This document shows positions 43,278-51,367 of a stretch of 60,278 nt of DNA, in pieces. The stretch covers positions 1-60,278 of the forward strand of contig WYBW01000108.1 of assembly GCA_011525685.1 (NCBI GenBank), written 5' to 3'. The stretch is from Verrucomicrobiia bacterium. GTDB taxonomy: Bacteria; Verrucomicrobiota; Verrucomicrobiia; Limisphaerales; JADLHS01. Below the pieces are notes generated by a model. It did not search any database, was not told the origin of the DNA, and was given only the letters and a program-made list of their open reading frames with translations. A program made the translations under genes and the position numbers. Within the stretch, counting starts at the first letter, position 1, and each line of letters starts with the position of its first letter.

Positions 43278-43516
43278 GACAACCTCCGTTGAGTGGCATG
43301 CTTGAACGACAACGCCTGTGGCAGACCGCAAGTGCCCACCACCGTACAACCCCGGCAAATGCTGTTGTTGACGCAGGTCTGGTTCGGCAATCCGCCGCCC
43401 CGCTTCTTGGCGAGCAGCGCCGACACGGCGGCCAGGCCGGCCAGCATCGTGTAGCGCACGCCGCCCCGCAGAAACTCGCGGCGGTTGGCCGCTTCTTTGG
43501 TCCGCTCCGTTTTCAT
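43274..43516 (-). CDS. small Tat-exported cysteine-rich protein
   Basis: The protein is 80 residues from the ATG at 43516 (MKTERTKEAANRREFLRGGV); an in-frame start at 43588 would bury the signal. The Tat motif NRREFLRGG is followed by the hydrophobic YTMLAGLAAVSALLA. The mature part is only ~45 residues and holds four Cys in CVNNSICRGCTVVGTCGLP, a spacing that could ligate one iron-sulfur cluster or other metal. Its stop overlaps the start of the propeller gene as ATGA. I do not recognise a named family. It is probably a small periplasmic electron carrier or a subunit of the propeller protein. Confidence 0.8.
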   Translation of the reverse strand: MKTERTKEAANRREFLRGGVRYTMLAGLAAVSALLAKKRGGGLPNQTCVNNSICRGCTVVGTCGLPQALSFKHATQRRLS

Positions 43517-43973
43517 GATCGGTGACAGGCGATGCGCCCAAATCCAACGGACCTCGCACCCAGCGAGGAGCATCAGCCCGGACTTCACTTGAAATGTTGC
43601 GTGCCCTTGGGCGCGGCGCCTTGTTCGGTTTTGGCAAAGGCTAAACCTTTTTTGCCCAAGGAGACTTGATTTTGGTCAAGCTCCACGCGGGGCGGGTGTC
43701 GCGGCTGTCGCACTGACGCGGCGTGCGTCCTCGAGTTCGGAGCTTGCGGCGAGCAATCGTTCGCCGCCGGGTCACCCTGCCGTTCGCTCTTCCTGTGAAC
43801 CTGCCCCTTACCCAGCCTGCGGCCACCCTCGCCGCCACTGGCAAGAAAGCAAGGAAAGAATTCGCCGAATCCTGATTCGCACTTTGAAACTGTGCCCCGG
43901 GCAGAAGAGGCATCGGCGAGGCAAGGCAGTGGCAGAGCGGTGTGATTTCCTGACTGGCGCTGACCGGATCTGG

Positions 43974-44182
43974 GCGCATCTCATTTTCTTGCAGGGGGCG
44001 CCGAGGCGATGCCGTAGCGCGGACTTCCAGTCTGCCGGGGCGCGGATTTCCAATCCGCAACCGCGGCGAATTCCTGGCCTGCCACGCCGTGCGTGGGCCA
44101 GCCGACTGGAAGTCGGCGATACCGCAGGTGTGGAAACCTGCGCTACGCCAGGAATGCCTGCCTGCAATAAATTGAGATGCGC
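43974..44182. repeat. MITE-like element, complete copy, with terminal inverted repeats
   Basis: The left end 43974-43995 reads GCGCATCTCATTTTCTTGCA-GG and the right end 44161-44182 is its reverse complement at 20 of 22 positions. The 15-base direct repeat GCGCTGACCGGATCT flanks it (43957-43971 and 44179-44193, the latter overlapping the right end by four bases). The inside has several TTCC/GGAA hairpins. It is not coding. The copy at 1-179 is about 95% identical. The rest of the 43517-44215 gap shows no gene. Confidence 0.85.
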
Positions 44183-44215
44183 TGACCGGATCTCGCGATA
44201 AGCTGCGACGCGCAA

Positions 44216-45211
44216 ATGGACTCGCTTACGGACAGAAGTCGGCTGCTCATCCTGAGCGGTGGCACTCTGGTCCTCCTGGGTTTCGCGATGTGGGGACGTG
44301 CCGCCGAAGCCACCACCGGTCACACAGTCCGGGTCGAGACCGACCTGCTGCAAGTGGTCATAGCGGATAACGAGGCTTATGGTCCCGAGCATCGCGCCGG
44401 TTACAACGGGATTTCGGAACTGCGGCTCAAGGCCGGCGATGCACGGAATCTGTTTGTCCCGCTCTACGCTGGCTTGAATTTCGAGCACATCTTCAGCGGA
44501 GATTCTGCCTCCTTTGGCTGGAACATCTTCGAGCCGCGCCGTGCCCCCATGCAACTGGTCCGGCTCTCCGACACCAAGGTGGAGTTGCGTCAGGACCGCA
44601 CTGAGCACTGGCCGTTGCGCAGCCGTCTGGTCTATGAGGTGAAGGGCGACGCGATTGATTTCACCTACTTCGGCACGCCGCTGGAAGATGCGTGGAGGAA
44701 GCACGGCTACATCGGCGTTTTCTTCGCTTCTTACATTCGGTCGCCGGAGGACATGTCCATCCAATTCATTGGCCGATCGCGACCGGGTCAGGGTGATCCG
44801 CGACCTCGATGGATTAAACATCTGCCCGAGCGGCACGGTCTGGCGGCCAATCATCGTCCGGAAGGCAGCACTTGGGATCCGTCTTTGGATGAAGGGTTCA
44901 ACATTGATCTCGTGAAGGGCACTTCCAACCTCGAATACCTTTATCCATTTTACTTGGGTCGCGTGGGCGAAAACGTGCTGGTCATGATGTTTGAGCGCGC
45001 CGGTGAGGAGGGCGAGTTGCGCTTTGCCCAGTCCCCATCGGGTGGCGGCAAGGGCAATCCAGCCTGGGATTATGTGTACTTTCGTCGCGAGTACAGGGTA
45101 GGTCGCGAATTCAGCTTTCGGGCACGGGCGGTTTACACGAAGTTCACCAGCGTCGAGGAGGTCGTGCGCCTTTATGAAGCGTGGTCGGGAGAGAAGGTGA
45201 AACTGCCCTGA
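44216..45211 (+). CDS. exported protein of unknown function
   Basis: The 331-residue protein starts MDSLTDRSRLLILSGGTLVL and has an N-terminal hydrophobic segment LLILSGGTLVLLGFAMWG ending near AEA, consistent with a signal peptide or anchor. The body is rich in beta-type sequence with aromatic residues: YNGISELRLKAGDARNLFVP, SFGWNIFEPRRAPMQLVRL, YFGTPLEDAWRKHGYIGVFF and AWDYVYFRREYRVGREFSFR. It has the look of a lectin or galactose-mutarotase-like fold, but I cannot name a family. It begins about 33 bases after the MITE-like element, so that element could carry its promoter region. It is convergent with the subtilase gene. Confidence 0.8.
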   Translation: MDSLTDRSRLLILSGGTLVLLGFAMWGRAAEATTGHTVRVETDLLQVVIADNEAYGPEHRAGYNGISELRLKAGDARNLFVPLYAGLNFEHIFSGDSASFGWNIFEPRRAPMQLVRLSDTKVELRQDRTEHWPLRSRLVYEVKGDAIDFTYFGTPLEDAWRKHGYIGVFFASYIRSPEDMSIQFIGRSRPGQGDPRPRWIKHLPERHGLAANHRPEGSTWDPSLDEGFNIDLVKGTSNLEYLYPFYLGRVGENVLVMMFERAGEEGELRFAQSPSGGGKGNPAWDYVYFRREYRVGREFSFRARAVYTKFTSVEEVVRLYEAWSGEKVKLP

Positions 45212-45217
45212 ACGGAA

Positions 45218-46753
45218 TCAGGGTGCGGGGATGCCGCGATAGAATCGCTGGGGCAGGTTGGTGGATTGGAGGTCGGTGAAAGACCACACGCCCTCCGGCC
45301 CGGCGGTGTTGGTGGCAAGAGCGGTCCAGTGGCTCAGGTTGGTGGAGGCGAGCAGGACATAGGAGTGGTTGGGCACGCCGTTCAAGTGCAACTGCATGGG
45401 CAGGGGCGGCTCGGCGACGGCGGTGACGGAGACGCGGTCCAGCGCCTTGAGCAGGTTCAGCCGGCCGCCGGTGACACACTTTCCCGCAAAAGCCGGTGGG
45501 CGGTCCACCGCCGAAAACAACCGTCCCACCAGTTCATCAAACGGCGCGGCGGGGGATTGTTGGCGGAGCAGCGCAAGCGCGCCGGAGACATAAGCGGTGG
45601 CCATCGAACTGCCATTCATGTTTCCGTAGGAGCTGTCGCTGGAGAAGGTGGTGGAAAAAATGGTGGCGCCGGGAGCGAACAGATGCACACTGCCAGCGCC
45701 GTAACTGGACACGCTCCAGACACCGTCCTGACGGGTGGAGGCGCCCACGGACACGAGGTTGTTCAAAGCAAGATTGGCGGGGTAGAACGGGGTGAGGTCA
45801 TTGTTGCGCGCGTTGTTGCCGGCGGCGGCCGTGAACAGGATGCCATCGCTCTGCGCCGCGCGGATGGTGTTCGACACCGCCGCGGAAAAGGCGTTGCCAC
45901 CCCAGCTCAGGTTGATCACGGTGGCGCCGTTGCTCCGGGCGAATTCGATGCAGGTTACGGCGTCCGAGTTCGAGCCGTCACCGCGGTTGTCGAGGAATTT
46001 GCAGGCCATCATCTGGATCCGCCAAGTCACGCCGACGACGCCTTTGCCATTGTTGCCCGCCGCACCAATGATGCCGGCCAGATGCGTTCCGTGCCCAAAG
46101 TCGTCCCAGACATTGGTCGTGCCGTTCAACGCGTTGAGGCCAGCACTGCCATCCAGTGGATGTCGCCACAGGTTGGTCACCAGGTCTTCATGCGTATAGC
46201 GAATCCCGGAGTCCACAATGGCCACGATGACATTGCTGGCGGAGTGAAGCACGTCCCACGCTTCCGGCGCGTCCACGTCGGCATCGGGCACACCGGCGTT
46301 CTGCCCGTAGTTGTTGAGTGCCCACAGCGTGCCATCGAGAAACCGTGGATCATCGGGCAGGGTGGCGGCGGCGGAAACCCGGTAGTCCGCCTCGGCAAAC
46401 TCCACCAGCCCGCTTTGTTGATAGCGCGCAACCGCCTCGGGGACCGAATCGCCTTCAGGCAGTTCAAGGACCTGCATATAGCCCACGCGGGGAAAAGTCC
46501 GCAGCACGCGGGTTTGTTGCGCCGTGTGAAACTCCCGCAAAGTGTCCACGGCAACCTCGGGTCGCGGCATCACCAGAATTCGATTCGGATGAAAGGGCGG
46601 GGTGGATGGCAGGACCGGTGCGCGCGGCTGCTGCGGGAAAGCCCTCACCGCCACACAAGCAAAGCACAAGGCCGCGACGAACCGCAACGTCGTCCGCACG
46701 TTCAGGCGAGCGCGGCGGGCGCGGCCAAATGATTGATTTGTCCCCAATAGCAT
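45218..46753 (-). CDS. secreted S8 subtilisin-family serine protease
   Basis: The protein is 511 residues from the ATG at 46753 (MLLGTNQSFGRARRARLNVR); a start at 46798 adds 15 residues. A signal peptide ends near VAVRAFPQQ. Residues about 40-110 resemble an inhibitor I9-type propeptide (FPRVGYMQVLELPEGDSVPE). The catalytic triad is Asp in VIVAIVDSGIRYTHEDL, His in FGHGTHLAGIIGA and Ser in MNGSSMATAYVSGALALLRQ. The C-terminal ~75 residues form the verrucomicrobial module SNLSHWTALATNTAGPEG... ending LPQRFYRGIPAP, likely a secretion or surface-attachment signal (inference). It degrades proteins outside the cell or in the periplasm. Confidence 0.93.
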   Translation of the reverse strand: MLLGTNQSFGRARRARLNVRTTLRFVAALCFACVAVRAFPQQPRAPVLPSTPPFHPNRILVMPRPEVAVDTLREFHTAQQTRVLRTFPRVGYMQVLELPEGDSVPEAVARYQQSGLVEFAEADYRVSAAATLPDDPRFLDGTLWALNNYGQNAGVPDADVDAPEAWDVLHSASNVIVAIVDSGIRYTHEDLVTNLWRHPLDGSAGLNALNGTTNVWDDFGHGTHLAGIIGAAGNNGKGVVGVTWRIQMMACKFLDNRGDGSNSDAVTCIEFARSNGATVINLSWGGNAFSAAVSNTIRAAQSDGILFTAAAGNNARNNDLTPFYPANLALNNLVSVGASTRQDGVWSVSSYGAGSVHLFAPGATIFSTTFSSDSSYGNMNGSSMATAYVSGALALLRQQSPAAPFDELVGRLFSAVDRPPAFAGKCVTGGRLNLLKALDRVSVTAVAEPPLPMQLHLNGVPNHSYVLLASTNLSHWTALATNTAGPEGVWSFTDLQSTNLPQRFYRGIPAP

Positions 46754-46890
46754 GGCGGTTTGTTCCCTAACAGTTGACACAGGCAACCGGCCTGTCAATT
46801 CAGGTGTGGAAAATCAGGTTGAAAACCCGGCCCACCTGTGATTTCGTTGGCTTGGGTGCTTCCGGGTGAACACAACAAAGACATCTTGCC

Positions 46891-47874
46891 ATGAAAAAGC
46901 CAGTCAGCCGACGTGACTTCGTAAAAACTTCCGCCTTGGCCGCCGCTGCGCTGCCCGCGCTGGTGCGCGCCGAGTCGGGGACGGCAACCCCGGCGGTCCA
47001 ACCGCCGGTCGCCCTGACGGTCCAGCGCGAGACCCTGCCCATGGGCCGGATGGGCAACGTGGAGTTCAGCCGGCTGATGCTCGGTGGCAATCTGATCTCT
47101 GGCCACGCTCATGCCCGCGACCTGCGCTACGTCGCCACGCTCATGCGCCGTTACAACACGGAAGCCCGAATCGCCGAGACCCTCGAAACGGCGGAGGCCA
47201 ATGGCATCAACGTCATCAACACCTGGGTCATGGATGACAACTCGCACATCTTCAAACATTGGAAGCGCGGCGGGAAAATGAAGTGGATTGCCCAGGCGCG
47301 GCTCGATGGCAACGGCGGTTTCTCGCAATTCCGCCGGGCCGTGGATGAAGGCGCGTCGGGAGTGCATATCACCGGCGACAATGCGGAAGGGCTGCTGGCC
47401 CAGGGCAAGTTCGACAAGGTGGCCGAGTCGGTGGAATTGATCCGCTCGATGAAACGCGTGGCCGGGGTGGCCGCCCACGATTTTCGCGTGGTCATCGAAT
47501 GTGAACAGCGGAAGCTCGACGTGGATTTCTACCAGGCCACCTTCCATTCGCACGATTACTTCAGCGGACCAAGGCCGGGCGATACGGAGGCGCTGGGCGC
47601 CAATGACAACTACTGGTGCGTCAATCCGAATCTGGTCGTGGAGTTCATGGCCAAGGTGCAAAAGCCGTGGATCGCTTTCAAGATCCTGGCCGCCGGCGCC
47701 CTGCCGCCACGCTCGGCCTTTCCCTACGCCATCAATAGCGGTGCGGACTTCATCCTCGTGGGGATGTTCGACTGGCAGATCGAGGAGAACGCGAAACTGG
47801 CCAAACGGGTCATTGACGCCACCTCGCGTTCCACCACGACTCGCACGCGCCCGTGGTATGGTGTGGCGACGTGA
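46891..47874 (+). CDS. Tat-exported aldo/keto-reductase-like TIM-barrel protein
   Basis: The 327-residue protein has a twin-arginine signal VSRRDFVKTSALAAAALPAL. After residue 50 it reads LPMGRMGNVEFSRLMLGGNL, which resembles the start of aldo/keto reductases (MGxTGLxVSxLGLG), and continues with ETAEANGINVINTWVMDDN and a barrel end AFKILAAGALPPRSAFPYAI and DFILVGMFDWQIEENAKLAK. The catalytic Tyr and Lys of classical AKRs are not evident, so the activity may differ. Similar Tat proteins are frequent in Verrucomicrobia and Planctomycetes. It is transcribed divergently from the subtilase (137 bases between starts). Confidence 0.78.
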   Translation: MKKPVSRRDFVKTSALAAAALPALVRAESGTATPAVQPPVALTVQRETLPMGRMGNVEFSRLMLGGNLISGHAHARDLRYVATLMRRYNTEARIAETLETAEANGINVINTWVMDDNSHIFKHWKRGGKMKWIAQARLDGNGGFSQFRRAVDEGASGVHITGDNAEGLLAQGKFDKVAESVELIRSMKRVAGVAAHDFRVVIECEQRKLDVDFYQATFHSHDYFSGPRPGDTEALGANDNYWCVNPNLVVEFMAKVQKPWIAFKILAAGALPPRSAFPYAINSGADFILVGMFDWQIEENAKLAKRVIDATSRSTTTRTRPWYGVAT

Positions 47875-47925
47875 GTCGCGATTACACCGTCCGGTAAGAG
47901 TGGGCCACTGCCGCCGAGATGGCCG

Positions 47926-48999
47926 TCATTCCCCGGCCCGTACAGCGGCCGGCAACTCACGCTTCAGCAACCCGGCGAGGATTGTGCCGGCCAACTGGTG
48001 TCCATCCTCATTCCAGTGGGCATCGTGCGGGAAATAGAACTTGATCGGCCTGCCCGCCGCCGCCTCGCGGAAATCGCCGGTCAAATCCACCAGCCGCACA
48101 CCCTCCTGGTCGCACAAAGCATGCAACGCCTCGCGGGCGTGAGAAGTTCCCTCCATCTGCACGTCGCTGAACGCGGGGATGTAAACAAACGCCAGCCGGA
48201 TGTCCGTCGCCGCGCAAACCGCGACAAGCTCCTTCAGGCAGTAGGTCATGGCTCGGCGCGGCGCCTCCGCGACAATCCCGTCCTCGAACGTCCGTCCCTC
48301 CAACTCGCGGACGCGCTGCCGGGCCTTCGTAAAGTTGATGGCATAACCGATGGAGGAGAGCAGGTACGACTTTTTGACCAGTTGCTTGAGCGGGCTGACC
48401 GAGCGCCTGGCCACCGGATAGTTCCGCAATACCACGTTCGTACCATTCACCGCCAGGGAAGGTTGCCAAGGGTCGTCGTCCAGATTGTTGTAGAAATCAT
48501 TGTTGAAAAACATCACCAGCACGTGGCTTGGTCGCAGCCCCTCCTTCAGCAGGCGCTGGAGCAGCAACAATTGCTGCAACGTGCCGTAGGCGTTCACGCC
48601 AAAATTGCGGACGTCGGCGCCGGCCCCCAGTTCATTCTGCATTACATCCGTGAACACGCTGCCGTTTTCCACTCCCCAACCCCAGGTGAACGAATCCCCC
48701 AGCACCGCGATCACCGGACTGCCTGGCGCCGGTTCGACCGTGGCCCTTCTGGCCCGGAAGCCGTTGGCATCGCTCTCCACCAGCACGTCAAAGTCCACCT
48801 TGTGAAAACGGGCCTTCCAATTCGGCGTGCCCGTCCAACCCAGTTCCGGGTCGGGCCGATGAAACGAGCCGGCGGGATTGACAAAGGTCTGAACGGGCGA
48901 GATCACACGCAGCGCCACCTCGGCCGCCGCAAAGCATAGGACGGTGGAAATCGTCAAAGCGGCGAGGTTCTTCAACCATCGGTTCGTTCGTTCACTCAT
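47926..48999 (-). CDS. SGNH/GDSL-type hydrolase, membrane-anchored (AlgJ/AlgX-like)
   Basis: The 357-residue protein has an N-terminal membrane segment LAALTISTVLCFAAAEVALR. The block I Ser is in VIAVLGDSFTWGWGVENG near residue 100 (GDS), with block V as DAHWNEDGHQLAGTILAGLL near residue 340 (D-x-x-H). The segment MQNELGAGADVRNFGVNAYG supplies the block II Gly. It resembles SGNH hydrolases of polysaccharide O-acetylation systems (AlgJ, AlgX, WssI). It probably deacetylates or transfers acetyl groups on an extracellular glycan; no acetyltransferase partner is adjacent. It is convergent with the TIM-barrel gene. Confidence 0.88.
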   Translation of the reverse strand: MSERTNRWLKNLAALTISTVLCFAAAEVALRVISPVQTFVNPAGSFHRPDPELGWTGTPNWKARFHKVDFDVLVESDANGFRARRATVEPAPGSPVIAVLGDSFTWGWGVENGSVFTDVMQNELGAGADVRNFGVNAYGTLQQLLLLQRLLKEGLRPSHVLVMFFNNDFYNNLDDDPWQPSLAVNGTNVVLRNYPVARRSVSPLKQLVKKSYLLSSIGYAINFTKARQRVRELEGRTFEDGIVAEAPRRAMTYCLKELVAVCAATDIRLAFVYIPAFSDVQMEGTSHAREALHALCDQEGVRLVDLTGDFREAAAGRPIKFYFPHDAHWNEDGHQLAGTILAGLLKRELPAAVRAGE

Positions 49000-49524
49000 G
49001 GCGCTTCCATGGATGAGGATGTCATTTCGTTGTTCGCTGCCAATGGATCGAGATCCGGACGCACCCGCCCGGATTGGGCTGATGGCGCATGGCGTTCAAA
49101 TCGGGCTGTGCGAACAGACTTTACGCAAGCCCGGAGCTTTCTCCAAGCAACAATGCGGTTCAGTATCCAGGCCGCGGCGGCCGGTGTGGCACCGTTCACG
49201 ACGGGCGAGTTGTATGCGGTTTTCGACGTGCCTTCGGAAGATCTTCAACGGAGTCCGCCCTGATCACTTTCGTCAACCCGTCCGAACGCCGGACTCCTTT
49301 GCCAACTGCGGAGACGTTTTGGTCGCTGCCGGTGAATTCCAGCGTTGGGGGGAAACGACCACACCGACGCCGCGGCGCAGAAGCCTCAACGTCGAAGTTG
49401 CGGTTGCGATACCCCCACGCTCCGCTTCATGCGAGGGCCGACCTGTAACGCCGGTTTTCCAACCGGCGACCGGCGGGCCGACCGGAAAGTCGGCGTTACG
49501 GAGTGTGGTTCATGGTAAAGCTCG
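49000..49524. other. intergenic region with one palindromic repeat
   Basis: This 525-base gap lies between the SGNH gene (start at 48999) and the ycfL-type gene end. Frames of 60-200 codons exist on the plus strand but have skewed composition and no family features. The only structure seen is the inverted repeat at 49445-49499. Promoter elements for the SGNH gene are expected near 49000-49100. Confidence 0.5.
49445..49499. repeat. short relative of the MITE-like repeat
   Basis: GTAACGCCGGTTTTCC at 49445-49460 pairs with GGAAAGTCGGCGTTAC at 49484-49499 at 14 of 16 positions; inner hairpin CCGGTTTTCCAACCGG. The CGGTTTTCCAACCGG ... CCGGAAAGTCGG wording matches the TTCC/GGAA hairpin style of the elements at 1-179 and 43974-44182, but the terminal repeats are missing. 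Confidence 0.75.
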
Positions 49525-49956
49525 CTATCTGGCCTGCCGCACCCGGATGGTGTAGCGCGCGGCCTTGTTGTTGGCGGACACGAACCGCACATGCTCGGTG
49601 GCGTTCTCGGTCAGGATGACCGTCTGGAAGGGCGTCTCGTCCCCGGTGCTGATGCCGTTGACGTCCTTGAAGACGCAGTTGGCCTGCACTTCGAGGCGAC
49701 GGTTTTCGCGATTGCGCAACTGCGCCACGACTTCGAGCCGGCCGTCCTCCAGCAGGCGGGCCACGGGCGGGCCGGCGGTGGTCACCGAGTATTGCACGCC
49801 CGGGTCGAGCAGGACGACCGGCTCGGTGCTTTCGTAGGCCGGCGTTTTCGATTGTTTGGGCAGATACGGGCCTTTGTCGTGGGTACTGCTGCAGCCCGTG
49901 GCCAGGAGCGCCGCCGCGGCGGCGAGCGGGATGATGAGGGAGAGGTGGTTTTTCAT
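49525..49956 (-). CDS. YcfL-like lipoprotein (DUF1425)
   Basis: The 143-residue protein starts MKNHLSLIIPLAAAAALLAT with lipobox ATGC (Cys at residue 22). The mature part has LDPGVQYSVTTAGPPVARLL, EVVAQLRNRENRRLEVQANC and the end NNKAARYTIRVRQAR, the beta-sandwich pattern of DUF1425 (YcfL). In E. coli ycfL is adjacent to lpoB (ycfM); here an LpoB-like gene lies two genes upstream on the same strand, so the neighbourhood supports the call. It is an outer-membrane lipoprotein by inference, of unknown biochemical role. Confidence 0.85.
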   Translation of the reverse strand: MKNHLSLIIPLAAAAALLATGCSSTHDKGPYLPKQSKTPAYESTEPVVLLDPGVQYSVTTAGPPVARLLEDGRLEVVAQLRNRENRRLEVQANCVFKDVNGISTGDETPFQTVILTENATEHVRFVSANNKAARYTIRVRQAR

Positions 49957-50041
49957 AATGTGATGGAATGGAGGTTTGAAACGATGAATCCGGCAGATGA
50001 CTGGACTTTGGCGAAAGGGTGAATCATAAGGTGCTCGCCGT

Positions 50042-51253
50042 TCACTGGATTTGCGGTGTGGTGGAACTGTCGCTCACAAACACCACCTTGTCACGGCCGG
50101 CGGGCACGTTGACGGTGATGTGCTTGGTCAGGTTCGCCAGCGCTTTGCCGCCGGCGTCGTGAAATTCCACCGTCAAGAGGTGCTCGCCCGGCGCCAGCGA
50201 CGCCGTGGCAAAGCTCAAGTATTGCGGCAGGTTGTCCCAGGTGCGCGTGTCCGCGTCGGGCGTCGTGCCCTCGGAGATGAGTTTCGTCACCAACCCCGCC
50301 AGAGCGATGCCGAGGCCAATGTTCTGACTCATCTGGCTGTCGCTCACGGCCGCGGTGGTCAGGCCGCCGATCAAGGCCGCGTCGCCCACCGCGCTGGTGG
50401 TGGCCTTGAACACCGCCTTGTTGGCCAGGACATGATCCATGACGCGCCCGCCGCGGGTGGTGGCTTGGAAGTTCACGTCATCCGTGGGAGCCACCGGAAG
50501 GTCAATCGGGCCGGTCTTGATGCGCGCCGAGACGACTTTCGAGGAGCGGGTGCGGAAGCGCAACTGTTCACCATACTGTCCGGAGGCGTATTTCAACGGG
50601 CCGGGACCGAACTCCACAAAGCACAATACGTTCGCCGAAGTCTGATAATCGGGCAGGGTGACGTTCCGCGCGTTGGCGCGGGCGCGTTTCAAGGCGTCCG
50701 AACCGTCCCCGCCGAGTTTGACTGTGGCGAAGCCGTCCAGATAGTCGGGCAAAACCCAGTCGCCCGCGTATTCCCGGTTCTCCGTGTCGCTGTCCTCGAA
50801 CTGCGCGCTGCGGAAACAGGCACGGGCGTTGTCAGGCTCGCCGTCCATCCAGTAAAGCATGCCGCGATAAATATAGGCCATGCTGCGCTCGTAAGGTTCG
50901 CCGATGAAAGTCTTGCGCGCTTCGCGTTGAAAATAACCGCGCGACTTCCGGGCCTCGGCGTCAGGGCCAAAGACGCCGCCCAACGTCAGCAACGCGTCGT
51001 CGAGCAACGCTTTGGCGAGATCGAAGCGCGCCTGCCGCATGGCAGCGGCGGCGGTGCGGTACTGCCAGAGGACCCGGTCGCGCGGCGGCCCTTCGGCGAT
51101 CATGCTCGGCCCGTCCACCAGAATGTCGCCGGTCATCACCACCTGACGCTTGGGAGTGGAGGCGCAACCGGAGAACAACAGTAGCGCGGCGAAAAGCAAC
51201 AGGTTCAACGCAAGGGCGCGAAGCTGCAAGGGAGCAAAAGCAGAGTCGTTCAA
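50042..51253 (-). CDS. COG3014-type lipoprotein of the LpoB/YcfL cluster
   Basis: No ATG is available; the frame opens upstream at a TTG at 51361, but TTG at 51253 (403 residues) or 51226 places a normal lipoprotein signal at the start (LALNLLLFAALLLFSGCAST). The mature protein has a helical, TPR-like part (ILWQYRT-type AAMRQARFDLAKALLDDALL, SMAYIYRGMLYWMDGEPDNA) and a C-terminal beta part (LAPGEHLLTVEFHDAGGKAL). The arrangement matches the COG3014 family that accompanies YcfL and LpoB in gammaproteobacteria. It probably acts at the outer membrane in envelope or peptidoglycan assembly. Stop-to-start distance to the ycfL-type gene is about 85 bases. Confidence 0.8.
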   Translation of the reverse strand: MNDSAFAPLQLRALALNLLLFAALLLFSGCASTPKRQVVMTGDILVDGPSMIAEGPPRDRVLWQYRTAAAAMRQARFDLAKALLDDALLTLGGVFGPDAEARKSRGYFQREARKTFIGEPYERSMAYIYRGMLYWMDGEPDNARACFRSAQFEDSDTENREYAGDWVLPDYLDGFATVKLGGDGSDALKRARANARNVTLPDYQTSANVLCFVEFGPGPLKYASGQYGEQLRFRTRSSKVVSARIKTGPIDLPVAPTDDVNFQATTRGGRVMDHVLANKAVFKATTSAVGDAALIGGLTTAAVSDSQMSQNIGLGIALAGLVTKLISEGTTPDADTRTWDNLPQYLSFATASLAPGEHLLTVEFHDAGGKALANLTKHITVNVPAGRDKVVFVSDSSTTPQIQ

Positions 51254-51367
51254 CTGTCGCGGGTGAAATTTAAAGTGCCCCGTCGTCCAGGAAGCAACGG
51301 AGTGCGGCGGCGACAGCGCTTTCTTCAAGGTGTCCCTCCCATCCGCATGGCTGAAACGCAAGCCGTA

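Noticed and set aside
45266..46732. 488-codon open frame on the plus strand
   Set aside because: It is antisense to the subtilase with its full catalytic triad.
48944..49555. 203-codon frame on the plus strand in the SGNH/ycfL gap
   Set aside because: It has no recognisable domain, overlaps gene ends and a palindromic repeat, and its composition is unlike neighbouring proteins.
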